A DNA stretch of 5,748 bases from an uncultured Clostridia bacterium (GCA_947303145.1 CAMYXB010000060.1:1-5748), one strand, 5' to 3'; counted from the stretch's first letter, positions 1-5,621 are shown. The notes: generated by a model not told the origin, from the letters alone. Numbers and translations: made by a program.

Positions 1-1
1 T

Positions 2-190
2 TATTATGTTGACATGGCAATTGCGTGGTTTGTTTCTGTCGCATTTATTAAATGCAAAAAACAAACATTGATATTTTTGCAAAGCAGAAAACTAGAAAGC
101 AATGTTCAAAACAAAAGTATTTCTAAAATTTGCGATAGCCTGAGAGTCTCTCAAAATGATAAAAATTTTATAAAAAACTTAAAATTTTAA
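2..190 (+). CDS. AlkD-like DNA alkylation repair protein, C-terminal fragment (cut by window edge)
   Basis: An open frame enters from the left edge in frame 2 and ends at TAA 188-190, giving the last 62 residues of a protein. The tail begins YYVDMAIAWFVSVAF, continues KCKKQTLIFLQ, then has SKICDSLRVSQNDKNFIKNLKF-like spacing. This matches, from memory, the end of the AlkD-type HEAT-repeat DNA glycosylases common in Firmicutes, which have YYV.MA.AW.. followed by KFPEETL.FL and .KI.ESYRVS..DK..IK.LK. Such enzymes remove alkylated bases such as 3-methyladenine or 7-methylguanine from DNA in the cytoplasm. The tryptophan in the AIAW motif probably lines the base-binding cleft, but this is inference. 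The catalytic region and the start lie outside the window. The next gene is in the same direction 98 bp away, behind a T-rich spacer, so co-transcription is uncertain. Family assignment is fairly secure; enzyme specificity is not. Confidence 0.8.
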   Translation, partial: YYVDMAIAWFVSVAFIKCKKQTLIFLQSRKLESNVQNKSISKICDSLRVSQNDKNFIKNLKF

Positions 191-288
191 CGTTTTTTAT
201 GTTTTTTTGCATTTTTTTGTTATTTTTTCATATATTTTTTATTTTTTTCGCTAGTCTATACTTTTTATATTCGCCATATATTTAGTAT
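172..288 (+). promoter_or_regulatory. Phased T-tract region upstream of cwlD; weak terminator and promoter candidates
   Basis: Six runs of 6-7 T start at 193, 202, 212, 223, 235 and 242, mostly one helical turn apart, so the DNA should be intrinsically bent. At the left, AAAAAAC (172-178) can pair with GTTTTTT (192-198) around a self-complementary TTAAAATTTTAA, overlapping the stop codon of the repair gene. This could act as a weak AT-only terminator running into the T tracts. Toward the amidase gene, TATACT at 257-262 is the best -10 candidate. No good -35 lies at the right distance, so a T-tract-assisted promoter is possible. Another pair, TTGCAT 207-212 and TATATT 231-236, has an 18-bp spacer. 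None of these is strong. Confidence 0.35.
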
Positions 289-990
289 ATGTTTGTAGTA
301 TTGAAGCGTAAGCATATTATTCTGCTTTGCGTGCTTTTGGTAGTTATTATAGCGGGAGCTGTTGTCATGCCCTTGGCTCTTAGGACAGAGTATGTTTACA
401 TTGTGCCTAGGAGTATGTATACTGTGGTGGTGGACGCTGGACATGGAGGTATAGATGGTGGTTGCGTAGGAAGAAATACTGGCGTATTCGAGAGTAATCT
501 AAACTTGAAGTATGCTAGAAGTCTTGCCAGTCATCTTAACCAAATGGGAATATCCGTTGTTATGACTAGGAATAGTGAGGACGGGCTTTACGACAACACT
601 TCTAGCAACCTAAAGAGAAGTGAGATGAAAAAAAGAGAGGAAATCATTTCCTCTTCTGGTGCAAACCTTGTAGTGTCTATTCACATGAATAGTTTTCCAC
701 TAAGGAGTGCAAAAGGTGCTCAAGTTTTTTACAAGCAAGGTAATAGTGAGGGGGAGCGCCTCGCTATCTGTATGCAAAGTAGACTCAATGAGGATATTCC
801 ATTCGCCAAAAAGACCGCCAAGGTGGGAGATTATTATGTCCTCAACTGCACAGAACTTCCCAGTGCCCTAGTAGAGTGTGGGTTCCTGTCTAATGATGAA
901 GAGGAGAGACTGCTTATCTCTCAAGACTATATGGACAAGATCACTCTCTCCCTAGCCTGCGCCATAGTACACTATCTCAATCTTAATTAG
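289..990 (+). CDS. cwlD: CwlD-like N-acetylmuramoyl-L-alanine amidase (Amidase_3), membrane-anchored
   Basis: This 233-residue protein is a zinc-dependent amidase that cuts the bond between N-acetylmuramic acid and L-alanine in peptidoglycan. Residues 1-8 include basic KRK, then 9-31 form one hydrophobic segment, so it is either membrane-anchored or exported. The catalytic domain fills about 44-231. Visible motifs are VVVDAGHGG (zinc ligand His52), the ESNLNLKYA stretch (zinc ligand Glu68), NLVVSIHMNS (zinc ligand His132) and PSALVECGFLSN (catalytic Glu196). All key residues are present. The length is close to Bacillus CwlD (about 237 residues), which makes muramic delta-lactam in the spore cortex together with PdaA. 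A role in sporulation is therefore plausible, but a vegetative wall amidase of the same family cannot be excluded. The ATG at 289 has no clear ribosome binding site; TTG at 301 (giving MKRKHII) is an alternative start. The gene converges on plsX. Confidence 0.88.
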   Translation: MFVVLKRKHIILLCVLLVVIIAGAVVMPLALRTEYVYIVPRSMYTVVVDAGHGGIDGGCVGRNTGVFESNLNLKYARSLASHLNQMGISVVMTRNSEDGLYDNTSSNLKRSEMKKREEIISSSGANLVVSIHMNSFPLRSAKGAQVFYKQGNSEGERLAICMQSRLNEDIPFAKKTAKVGDYYVLNCTELPSALVECGFLSNDEEERLLISQDYMDKITLSLACAIVHYLNLN

Positions 991-1108
991 ATTAGAGATG
1001 TGTCGCACTATCCCGTTCACTATCTATACCATCACTCGTAGTTGCAAGTTCCCTGTATATATTTGAGCATTTGTTGTCTATTATCGATGTCAATTTGTTT
1101 ATTCTCTT
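991..1108. other. Convergent intergenic spacer between cwlD and plsX
   Basis: This 118-bp gap lies between two genes that end toward each other. I find no RNA gene, no credible small ORF with a ribosome binding site and no GC-rich hairpin followed by a T run. How either transcript ends here is not evident from the sequence. Confidence 0.5.
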
Positions 1109-2125
1109 TTATTCGCTTTGTGTGGCGAGGCTGTGTGCTATGTGTTCCCTGAGACTATTGCGCTCTACGCTAGCGGCAAGCATGATGGAGTGGAATATAC
1201 TGTCCTCTTTGCTAGAGCCATGGGCCTTGACAATGGTCTTTTGACAGCCGAGGAGTATGGCTCCTCCATAATTGTTGTAGTCCATGAAGTCTTTGAGTCC
1301 CATGAGGTCCTTTTTCACTAGCAATGCGCCCATTTTAGATTTCAAAGAAGAGGTGAGGCGAGATTTGAGCATCTTCATAAGTGACAGGCAGGCGCCCTCG
1401 GTGGATTTGAGTAGGACATTTCCCGCAAAGCCGTCACAGATGACTACATCATAGTCACCGCTTAAGAGGTCTCTGCTCTCCATATTGCCAACAAAGTTGA
1501 TGCGAGTGTCATTTTTCAATAGTTCATAGGTTTCTTTCCTCAGTCTATCGCCCTTTTCTTCCTCCACGCCGACATTCAAGAGTGCTACTCTGGGGCGGGG
1601 GATACCTCTAGATTTCTGCATATAGAGGGAGGCCATCATGGCGAATTGGTGGAGATTGAGGCTGTCGCATTCCACATTGGCACCGCTGTCGCACACTGCC
1701 ACCACAGAGCCCGACATGGTGGGGAGTATAGGGCAAAGTGCGGGGCGCTTGATGCCTCTTATTCTGCCAAGTTTTAGCACAGCACCAGCAAGGACTGCAC
1801 CTGTGGAGCCAGTGGTGACGAGAGCGGACACATCTTCCCGCTCCCTCAACATTTTAAGCGCCTGATAGAGCGAGGAGTCGGTCTTTTGTTTAATAGCCTC
1901 GGTGGGCTTGTCATTGCAAGATATCTCATCTGGTGCATGGTATACAGACACTCTACTGGTGTCATACGTGCCAGCGAGTTTGTCCAACTGTTCATATATC
2001 TTCTCGCTATCGCCCACTAGGACTACCTCTATGTCATCGCTGTTATTTATCGCCTTAATAGCGCCAGCCACATTGGCACTGGGGCTGTTGTCTCCGCCTA
2101 GAGTGTCTACCAGTATTTTAATCAT
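1109..2125 (-). CDS. plsX: Phosphate acyltransferase PlsX
   Basis: This 338-residue protein is the family's usual length (about 330-340). PlsX converts acyl-ACP and phosphate to acyl-phosphate, which PlsY uses to acylate glycerol-3-phosphate, the first step of phospholipid synthesis in most Gram-positives. It is a soluble enzyme that associates peripherally with the membrane. Motifs visible in order are DTLGGDNSP (7-15, usual form DAMGGD..P), PDEISCNDKP (65-74), TTGSTGAVLAGA (104-115), VCDSGANVEC (144-153), an ALLNVGVEEEKG segment (181-192), DGFAGNVLLKSTEG (231-244) and YGGAILLGCQ with HGSS (286-305). The ATG at 2125 is preceded by GGAGG (2131-2135) five bases upstream. In many Firmicutes plsX sits with fapR, fabD or acpP. 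Here it appears alone, with its own promoter, diverging from rplI. Confidence 0.96.
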   Translation of the reverse strand: MIKILVDTLGGDNSPSANVAGAIKAINNSDDIEVVLVGDSEKIYEQLDKLAGTYDTSRVSVYHAPDEISCNDKPTEAIKQKTDSSLYQALKMLREREDVSALVTTGSTGAVLAGAVLKLGRIRGIKRPALCPILPTMSGSVVAVCDSGANVECDSLNLHQFAMMASLYMQKSRGIPRPRVALLNVGVEEEKGDRLRKETYELLKNDTRINFVGNMESRDLLSGDYDVVICDGFAGNVLLKSTEGACLSLMKMLKSRLTSSLKSKMGALLVKKDLMGLKDFMDYNNYGGAILLGCQKTIVKAHGSSKEDSIFHSIMLAASVERNSLREHIAHSLATQSE

Positions 2126-2170
2126 AAATTCCTCCGAATAATTTACACTTTAATATTTTAATATATAGTT

Positions 2171-2199
2171 ATTTTATGTCTTTTTGAGTGGGTTGTCAA
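2171..2199 (-). promoter_or_regulatory. plsX promoter (sigma-A type)
   Basis: On the minus strand a perfect -35 TTGACA (2199-2194) is followed by a 17-bp spacer and -10 TAAAAT (2176-2171). The start of transcription would fall near 2164, leaving a leader of about 38 bases that contains GGAGG before the plsX ATG. The -35 element lies 15 bp from the -35 element of the divergent rplI promoter. Confidence 0.8.
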
Positions 2200-2214
2200 T
2201 ATTTTCTAAAACAT

Positions 2215-2244
2215 TTGACAATATTGCGTAAATGATTGTAAAAT
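2215..2244 (+). promoter_or_regulatory. rplI promoter (sigma-A type), very short leader
   Basis: A perfect -35 TTGACA (2215-2220), an 18-bp spacer and -10 TAAAAT (2239-2244) precede rplI. Transcription should start near 2250-2252, almost on top of the ribosome binding site AGGAG (2251-2255), which is seven bases before the ATG at 2263. The mRNA leader would be only about 12 bases. TTGTCAA (2193-2199) and TTGACAA (2215-2221) form an inverted repeat made of the two divergent -35 elements. Confidence 0.75.
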
Positions 2245-2262
2245 GTTTGTAGGAGAAAAGAT

Positions 2263-2709
2263 ATGAAAGTTTTGTTATTAAGTGACGTCAAAGGTAGTGG
2301 CAAGAAGGGAGACATAGTGGATGTGAGTGACGGCTATGCCAAGAATTTCTTGCTTAAAAAAAATCTCGCCAAGGTGGCAGACAATGCGGTATTGAGTGAG
2401 AAAGCCAGCCAAGTGGCGTCTGATGAAAGGAATAAGAAACTCGCTCTAGATAAGGCACAGAGAGTGGCTAGTGAGATAAAGGGCAAGACATTCAGCGTGC
2501 TGGCCAAGACGGGCGAGAGTGGCAAGTTGTTCGGTGCCATAACTAGCAAAGAAATTTCTGATGCTTTAGCAAAAGCGGGATATGACATAGACAAGAGGAG
2601 TATAGCCCTCGCCTCACCCATTAAAAACCTCGGCAAACATGACATCACCGCCAAGTTGTTCGGTGGAGTGGTGGCGAAGTTTAGCGTAATGGTGGAGCCA
2701 GAAGTCTAA
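2263..2709 (+). CDS. rplI: Large ribosomal subunit protein bL9
   Basis: This 148-residue protein has the usual bL9 length. bL9 binds 23S rRNA near the base of the L1 stalk with its N-terminal domain and extends outward through a long helix to a second globular domain; it helps maintain reading frame. Residues 1-50 show the family N-domain: MKVLLLSDVKGSGKKGD, then VSDGYAKNFLLKKNLA, where the usual PKGLA is KKNLA. A Lys- and Ala-rich helix spans about 41-75. The C-domain (77-148) contains TGESGKLFGAITSKEISDAL and a final segment with KLFGGVVAKFSVMVE. The start is fixed by AGGAG at 2251-2255. In many Firmicutes rplI follows gdpP/yybT and precedes dnaB/dnaC; here it stands alone. Its stop codon overlaps the stop of the opposing gene by four bases. 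Confidence 0.97.
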   Translation: MKVLLLSDVKGSGKKGDIVDVSDGYAKNFLLKKNLAKVADNAVLSEKASQVASDERNKKLALDKAQRVASEIKGKTFSVLAKTGESGKLFGAITSKEISDALAKAGYDIDKRSIALASPIKNLGKHDITAKLFGGVVAKFSVMVEPEV

Positions 2710-3662
2710 TCTTCAAGTATATTCTGTATTTTTCCGTCAGCATTTATGTCAAAGTGATACACTTTGGCATATTTTTTGCCATTTTCTCTGTGTGTCACCG
2801 CCACACCGCCCTCGCTATCCCAATATGCCGAGAAGATACTCTCAAAATTCCCAAAAAACGCCCTAATATGCTCGCTATCTAGCCTTTCACTCAATGTGGG
2901 CGAAAGATAAGTCTTGGCTAATAGATAGTCCTCACAATGCACTGCGTCAAGGAAAACATATGGCACCAGTGCATTGTCTACGTGTGGAAAATCTTTGCCA
3001 TCTATGTAGACAATGTCTCTAGTTTTGCTAAAATCTTGCGAAATATCATACTTCTCCACAAGTCCATGGTGGAGACTATCGTGCATGGGGGACAAGATGG
3101 TGATGGTGTTCTTGTCTTTCTCAACAAGCATCACTTCCTTTATAAATTCCACGAGATATTTTCCGTCTTTCATGGTGACGAGAGTGACGACATATCCTCC
3201 TTCGCACTCGCAGTAAATCATAAGAGATTGAGAGGAAGAAATGGTGTCTACAGAGTAGATAATCCTGTCGAAACACAGGTCGACAAACTCCCTCTCGCAC
3301 TGCAGTCTCAGCCTCATAAGAGAAGGCGTGCTGTAGTGCAGAGTGTGCGACCTTGATGCAAAATTCATAGTCGACTTTTTGTCAAAAAGGCTCCCGTTAT
3401 TGGGCAAAATCAAGGGCAAAAGCGTAATAAACGCACCATTTTTTATCTCTACAATGTCTATGTAGTCACACGTGGTGGATAGGTCATGTAGATTGAGCGA
3501 GAAGGCATAGGATATCATGCCACGAGAGAGTGGGTAGACTAGTGCGGTGAGAGGCTCGTCAGCGGTTATGTCAAAGCACTTCACCCTGCCACAAGAGAGC
3601 GTCCATTCCTGCCCATGCATGACAATGAGGCAGTCGAAAGTGGGCTTGATATAAATGTCCAT
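2706..3662 (-). CDS. Unrecognised 318-residue cytoplasmic protein, possible NTF2-like C-terminal region
   Basis: I do not recognise this protein. From the ATG at 3662 it is 318 residues, with no signal peptide, no membrane segment and nine cysteines, which suggests a cytoplasmic location. Residues 1-220 look beta-rich, with alternating hydrophobic strands and loops such as KDGKYLVEF and KNTITIL. Residues about 231-318 are different: a helix (LVPYVFLDAVHCEDYLLAKTYL), a LDSEHIRAFFGNFESIF segment, then strands ending in VYHFDINADGKIQNILED. That helix-helix-sheet order resembles NTF2/SnoaL-like folds, but only by inspection. A TTG codon at 3719 would add 19 residues; I reject it because it is part of a TTGACA hexamer and has no ribosome binding site. 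The ATG at 3662 also lacks a clear ribosome binding site. Its stop TAG overlaps rplI's stop. It diverges from the 106-residue coiled-coil gene, so the two may be functionally linked. Confidence 0.75.
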   Translation of the reverse strand: MDIYIKPTFDCLIVMHGQEWTLSCGRVKCFDITADEPLTALVYPLSRGMISYAFSLNLHDLSTTCDYIDIVEIKNGAFITLLPLILPNNGSLFDKKSTMNFASRSHTLHYSTPSLMRLRLQCEREFVDLCFDRIIYSVDTISSSQSLMIYCECEGGYVVTLVTMKDGKYLVEFIKEVMLVEKDKNTITILSPMHDSLHHGLVEKYDISQDFSKTRDIVYIDGKDFPHVDNALVPYVFLDAVHCEDYLLAKTYLSPTLSERLDSEHIRAFFGNFESIFSAYWDSEGGVAVTHRENGKKYAKVYHFDINADGKIQNILED

Positions 3663-3743
3663 GATACATTTTACGACAGAGTGTCTGCTTTCATGAATAA
3701 TATTTGTAAGTCTTGTCAATATTTTATGTCAAAAGGAGGGAAT
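3663..3743. promoter_or_regulatory. Divergent control region between the 318- and 106-residue protein genes
   Basis: This 81-bp spacer must hold both start signals. On the minus strand TTGACA (3719-3714) is a perfect -35, but no good -10 lies 16-18 bp on. TAAAAT (3673-3668) is a good -10 and would start transcription at or next to the ATG at 3662. On the plus strand AGGAGG (3734-3739) is clear, but no convincing promoter is seen. The 13-bp sequence TTGTCAATATTTT (3713-3725) is identical to 2193-2205 in the plsX-rplI control region. Confidence 0.4.
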
Positions 3744-4064
3744 ATGTCGCATAAAGACGAGATAAAAGAGAAGATAATATCCATCACCACCGCACAAAAA
3801 AGAAAGGACGTGATGAGCAAAGAGGACATCAACGCCCTATTCCTAGGACTAGCGAAAATAGTGAAAAAATCTGCCATGGCAGAGGTGAATGCCGAACTAA
3901 AAAGGCAATATCTCGACGCCCAGCACAACTTCACCACCACCCTCAAGGACCTATCTCATGCCGAAGCGCAAATAAACACCCTACTCATAGAGAACGCCAG
4001 ACTAGAGAGTCTAATAGACACCCTGCGAGGCCAAATCTGCATGCTCCTGACACAAATGAATTAA
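3744..4064 (+). CDS. Small coiled-coil protein of unknown function, 106 residues
   Basis: The reading frame is open from 3615, but ATG 3744 is the likely start because AGGAGG (3734-3739) sits four bases upstream. It begins MSHKDEIKEK and is 106 residues. I do not recognise a family. It looks almost entirely helical: an N-terminal part with Lys/Glu and a helix around INALFLGLAKIVKK (29-42), then a long coiled coil from about residue 45. Hydrophobic residues fall at heptad-like spacing (L67, L70, I77, L80, L87, I91, L94, I98, L101). There is no signal peptide or membrane segment, so it is probably a cytoplasmic dimer or oligomer. The coding strand is rich in A and C and poor in T compared with rplI. 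It is followed six bases later by a strong terminator, so it is probably a single-gene transcript. Confidence 0.75.
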   Translation: MSHKDEIKEKIISITTAQKRKDVMSKEDINALFLGLAKIVKKSAMAEVNAELKRQYLDAQHNFTTTLKDLSHAEAQINTLLIENARLESLIDTLRGQICMLLTQMN

Positions 4065-4069
4065 GATGA

Positions 4070-4107
4070 ACAAAAAACTCTACTTCATATACAGTAGAGT
4101 TTTTTGT
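4070..4107. terminator. Bidirectional intrinsic terminator
   Basis: ACAAAAAACTCTACT (4070-4084) pairs perfectly over 15 bp with AGTAGAGTTTTTTGT (4093-4107) around the loop TCATATAC. The central CTCTACT/AGTAGAG is the stable core and the flanks give T runs on both strands. It begins six bases after the 106-residue protein gene and would also stop transcription from the secreted repeat protein gene, which ends at 4208 on the other strand. Confidence 0.9.
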
Positions 4108-4179
4108 TTCAATATATTTATAATATATTTATTGTAGTGGTTAATCATTCAAGTCATATTTTATTGCTTATTATTTACG

Positions 4180-4285
4180 CACACGATAAAAAGTCATATA
4201 TCCCAGATTAAATGTCCCAAACACCCTCCCCTTGTATTGGTTGTTTAGCCACACGATATAAAGTCATATTTCCCGGATTAAATGT
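4180..4285 (-). repeat. 70-bp-offset direct duplication at the 3' end of the repeat protein gene
   Basis: Bases 4180-4215 and 4250-4285 are copies of 36 bp with only three differences (for example CACACGATA then AAGTCATAT, and GATTAAATGT). The 4250-4285 copy encodes TFNPGNMTLYRV in the annotated frame. The 4180-4215 copy starts inside the gene and runs past its stop; in another frame it encodes TFNLGYMTFYRVRK followed by TAA (4173-4171). The 70-bp offset is not a multiple of three, which explains the frame change. Confidence 0.8.
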
Positions 4286-5533
4286 ACTAACTTCGTATCC
4301 TTCCGGTATAAGTGCATATGGAGAAGGGTCAAACGTAAACACCCCATTATATATTGTAAGATTACTTGGCGTTGTCGACAAATTACCCGTAACAGTAGAG
4401 TTATCCCCTCTTATTTCCGCACCTCCCGTACCACTTATACTAAGGTTCCCTTGAATCCAACCGTTATCAATAGTCGCAGTCCCACCCGTTATGGTCACAT
4501 TACCGGTAATATTAGCACCGTCCCGAATAGTCGCAGTACCACCAGTTATTGTCACGTCACGGGTAATAGCAGTGCTCTGAATAGTCGCAGTCCCACTCGT
4601 TATTGTCACATTACCGGTAATAGCAGTGTCACTAATAGTCGCAGTCCCACCAGTTATTGCCACATCACCGGTAATAGCAGCGTGCAGAATAGTCACAGTC
4701 CCGCTATTGACCGCCACATTTCCTGTGATATTATAATACCCTGCATCAATAGTCACCTCAGCATTGTTTGTGACAACGATGTTAGAGGCCATGTCTTCTG
4801 TCAAGGTTATTGACGTGTTAGTAGAATAGGTGATAGTGGGCAGTGGCTCTGCCTCTTCCACCTCGTTACTGCTCTCTATAGTCCAAGTGAAATCGGGGTT
4901 GAATGAGACGGGCAGGGTGAGGTCGTTCACTTCGAGCAAGATGTAGAAGTATTTTATCCCAGTTCCTGTGGCAAGAGTGTCGTCTCCACCTGCCACTATG
5001 AACACGTCTGTGAATACGGTGTCACTACTACTGGATAATGTGGTGTATTGCTCTCCCAGTCCAGCAGATGAATTGGTGTAAAGTGACGAGCTTGTGCCAT
5101 ATTTTACGGCTTTTAGATTGCTATTAGAGATACTATCTAGTGTGAGAGATACTTCTATGCCGTAGGCACCATCTGTGGCTGTGTTGGTGAACTTGTATGT
5201 AAACAGCACATATTCCTTTTGACTGGTAAGAATGGCTTTGTTTTCAGATGCGACATTGTTTATCTCAAGAGTCTTCTCAGTGCTACCCTCTGTGGCAGAG
5301 AATGTGACCTTGGTCCCATTGGTGCTATTTTTAAGCGCTGTCCTCTGTGTGTCTCCCTTCACCTGATACCACCCCTCTACAGAGCAGTTGACATGATGTC
5401 CACTGAATGTGACAGATAGCGAAGTCGATGCACTCTGTTGCTGAGCGGAGTATACGAACATCACTCCTGATACTATCATGATTGCAATCGAGCAAATCAT
5501 TAAGATTGCATTAGTTAAATTTTTTCTTCTCAT
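4208..5533 (-). CDS. Secreted repeat protein with beta-solenoid-like tandem repeats
   Basis: This 441-residue protein is probably exported. Residues 1-30 are a signal peptide: MRRKN, a hydrophobic stretch to about 28, then likely cleavage after YSA before QQQ. Residues about 35-225 look like a beta-sandwich domain rich in Ser/Thr (SVTFSGHHVNCSVEGWYQV, YVLFTYKFTNTATDGAYGIEV, FNPDFTWTIESS). An acidic linker follows (EVEEAEP). Residues 268-399 hold about seven units of 18-20 residues with the pattern ITGnVtITgGTATI, which suggests a parallel beta-solenoid. The C-terminus has GVFTFDPSPYALIPEGYEV, resembling the DPS.Y..EGY cap that follows beta-helix repeats in gut bacterial surface proteins (from memory). 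There is no LPXTG motif and no lipobox, so the anchoring is unknown. GAGG (5549-5546) lies 12 bases before the ATG. The upstream promoter contains a G15 tract, which suggests phase-variable expression. Role unknown; adhesin or surface structural protein is inference. Confidence 0.85.
   Translation of the reverse strand: MRRKNLTNAILMICSIAIMIVSGVMFVYSAQQQSASTSLSVTFSGHHVNCSVEGWYQVKGDTQRTALKNSTNGTKVTFSATEGSTEKTLEINNVASENKAILTSQKEYVLFTYKFTNTATDGAYGIEVSLTLDSISNSNLKAVKYGTSSSLYTNSSAGLGEQYTTLSSSSDTVFTDVFIVAGGDDTLATGTGIKYFYILLEVNDLTLPVSFNPDFTWTIESSNEVEEAEPLPTITYSTNTSITLTEDMASNIVVTNNAEVTIDAGYYNITGNVAVNSGTVTILHAAITGDVAITGGTATISDTAITGNVTITSGTATIQSTAITRDVTITGGTATIRDGANITGNVTITGGTATIDNGWIQGNLSISGTGGAEIRGDNSTVTGNLSTTPSNLTIYNGVFTFDPSPYALIPEGYEVSTFNPGNMTLYRVAKQPIQGEGVWDI
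4457..4732 (-). repeat. 54-57 bp tandem coding repeats
   Basis: The best-conserved repeat units encode residues 268-359 of the secreted protein. A conserved GGTAAT landmark recurs on the plus strand at 4505, 4562, 4616 and 4670, giving periods of 57, 54 and 54 bp, all multiples of three. Units share ATAGTCGCAGTCCCAC and GTTATTGTCACAT with few changes. One unit has ITR in place of ITG. More diverged units continue to about 4337. High DNA identity between units makes gain or loss of units by recombination likely without breaking the frame. Confidence 0.9.
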
Positions 5534-5564
5534 GTATATATTTTACCTCATTTGCCAAGATTTT

Positions 5565-5601
5565 ATTATAGTCTATTCTACCCCCCCCCCCCCCCTGTCA
5601 A
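5565..5601 (-). promoter_or_regulatory. Promoter of the repeat protein gene with a homopolymer spacer
   Basis: On the minus strand a perfect -35 TTGACA (5601-5596) is followed directly by 15 G, then TAGAATAGACTATAAT. Possible -10 hexamers are TAGAAT (5580-5575, spacer 15), TAGACT (5575-5570, spacer 20) and consensus TATAAT (5570-5565, spacer 25). None is at the ideal 17 bp with this tract length. From TATAAT, transcription would start near 5558 and give a 25-base leader containing GAGG. A-tracts at 5634-5639, 5626-5630 and 5616-5620 lie upstream of the -35 and could act as an UP element. Confidence 0.65.
5581..5595. repeat. Uninterrupted 15-bp C/G homopolymer
   Basis: Fifteen consecutive C on the plus strand, in an otherwise AT-rich intergenic region. 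Such tracts change length by slipped-strand mispairing and are also prone to sequencing error, so the exact count is uncertain. It fills the space between the -35 and the first -10 candidate of the repeat protein promoter. Confidence 0.95.
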
Positions 5602-5621
5602 GTAAATTTATACACTTTTTG

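Noticed and set aside
28..66. Hairpin GTTTGTTT...GCATTT-ATT-AAATGC...AAACAAAC
   Set aside because: It lies inside the coding end of the alkylation repair gene and has no T run; coding constraint explains the bases well enough.
141..153. Palindrome TGAGAGTCTCTCA as a possible operator
   Set aside because: It falls within codons for LRVSQ of the same repair gene, a conserved family motif, so it is probably chance.
970..1024. Three CACTATC copies at 970, 1006 and 1018
   Set aside because: Short, one copy is coding, and there is no array or hairpin; consistent with chance.
3663..3719. TTG start at 3719 for the 318-residue protein
   Set aside because: The TTG is part of TTGACA, has no ribosome binding site and would add 19 residues unlike a normal N-terminus.
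3615..3743. Longer start at 3615 for the coiled-coil protein
   Set aside because: AGGAGG at 3734-3739 fixes the start at 3744, and the extension would overlap the divergent gene.
5486..5497. Lipobox in the repeat protein (LMIC, Cys14)
   Set aside because: The residue before Cys is Ile rather than Gly, Ala or Ser, and the Cys lies in the middle of the hydrophobic core.
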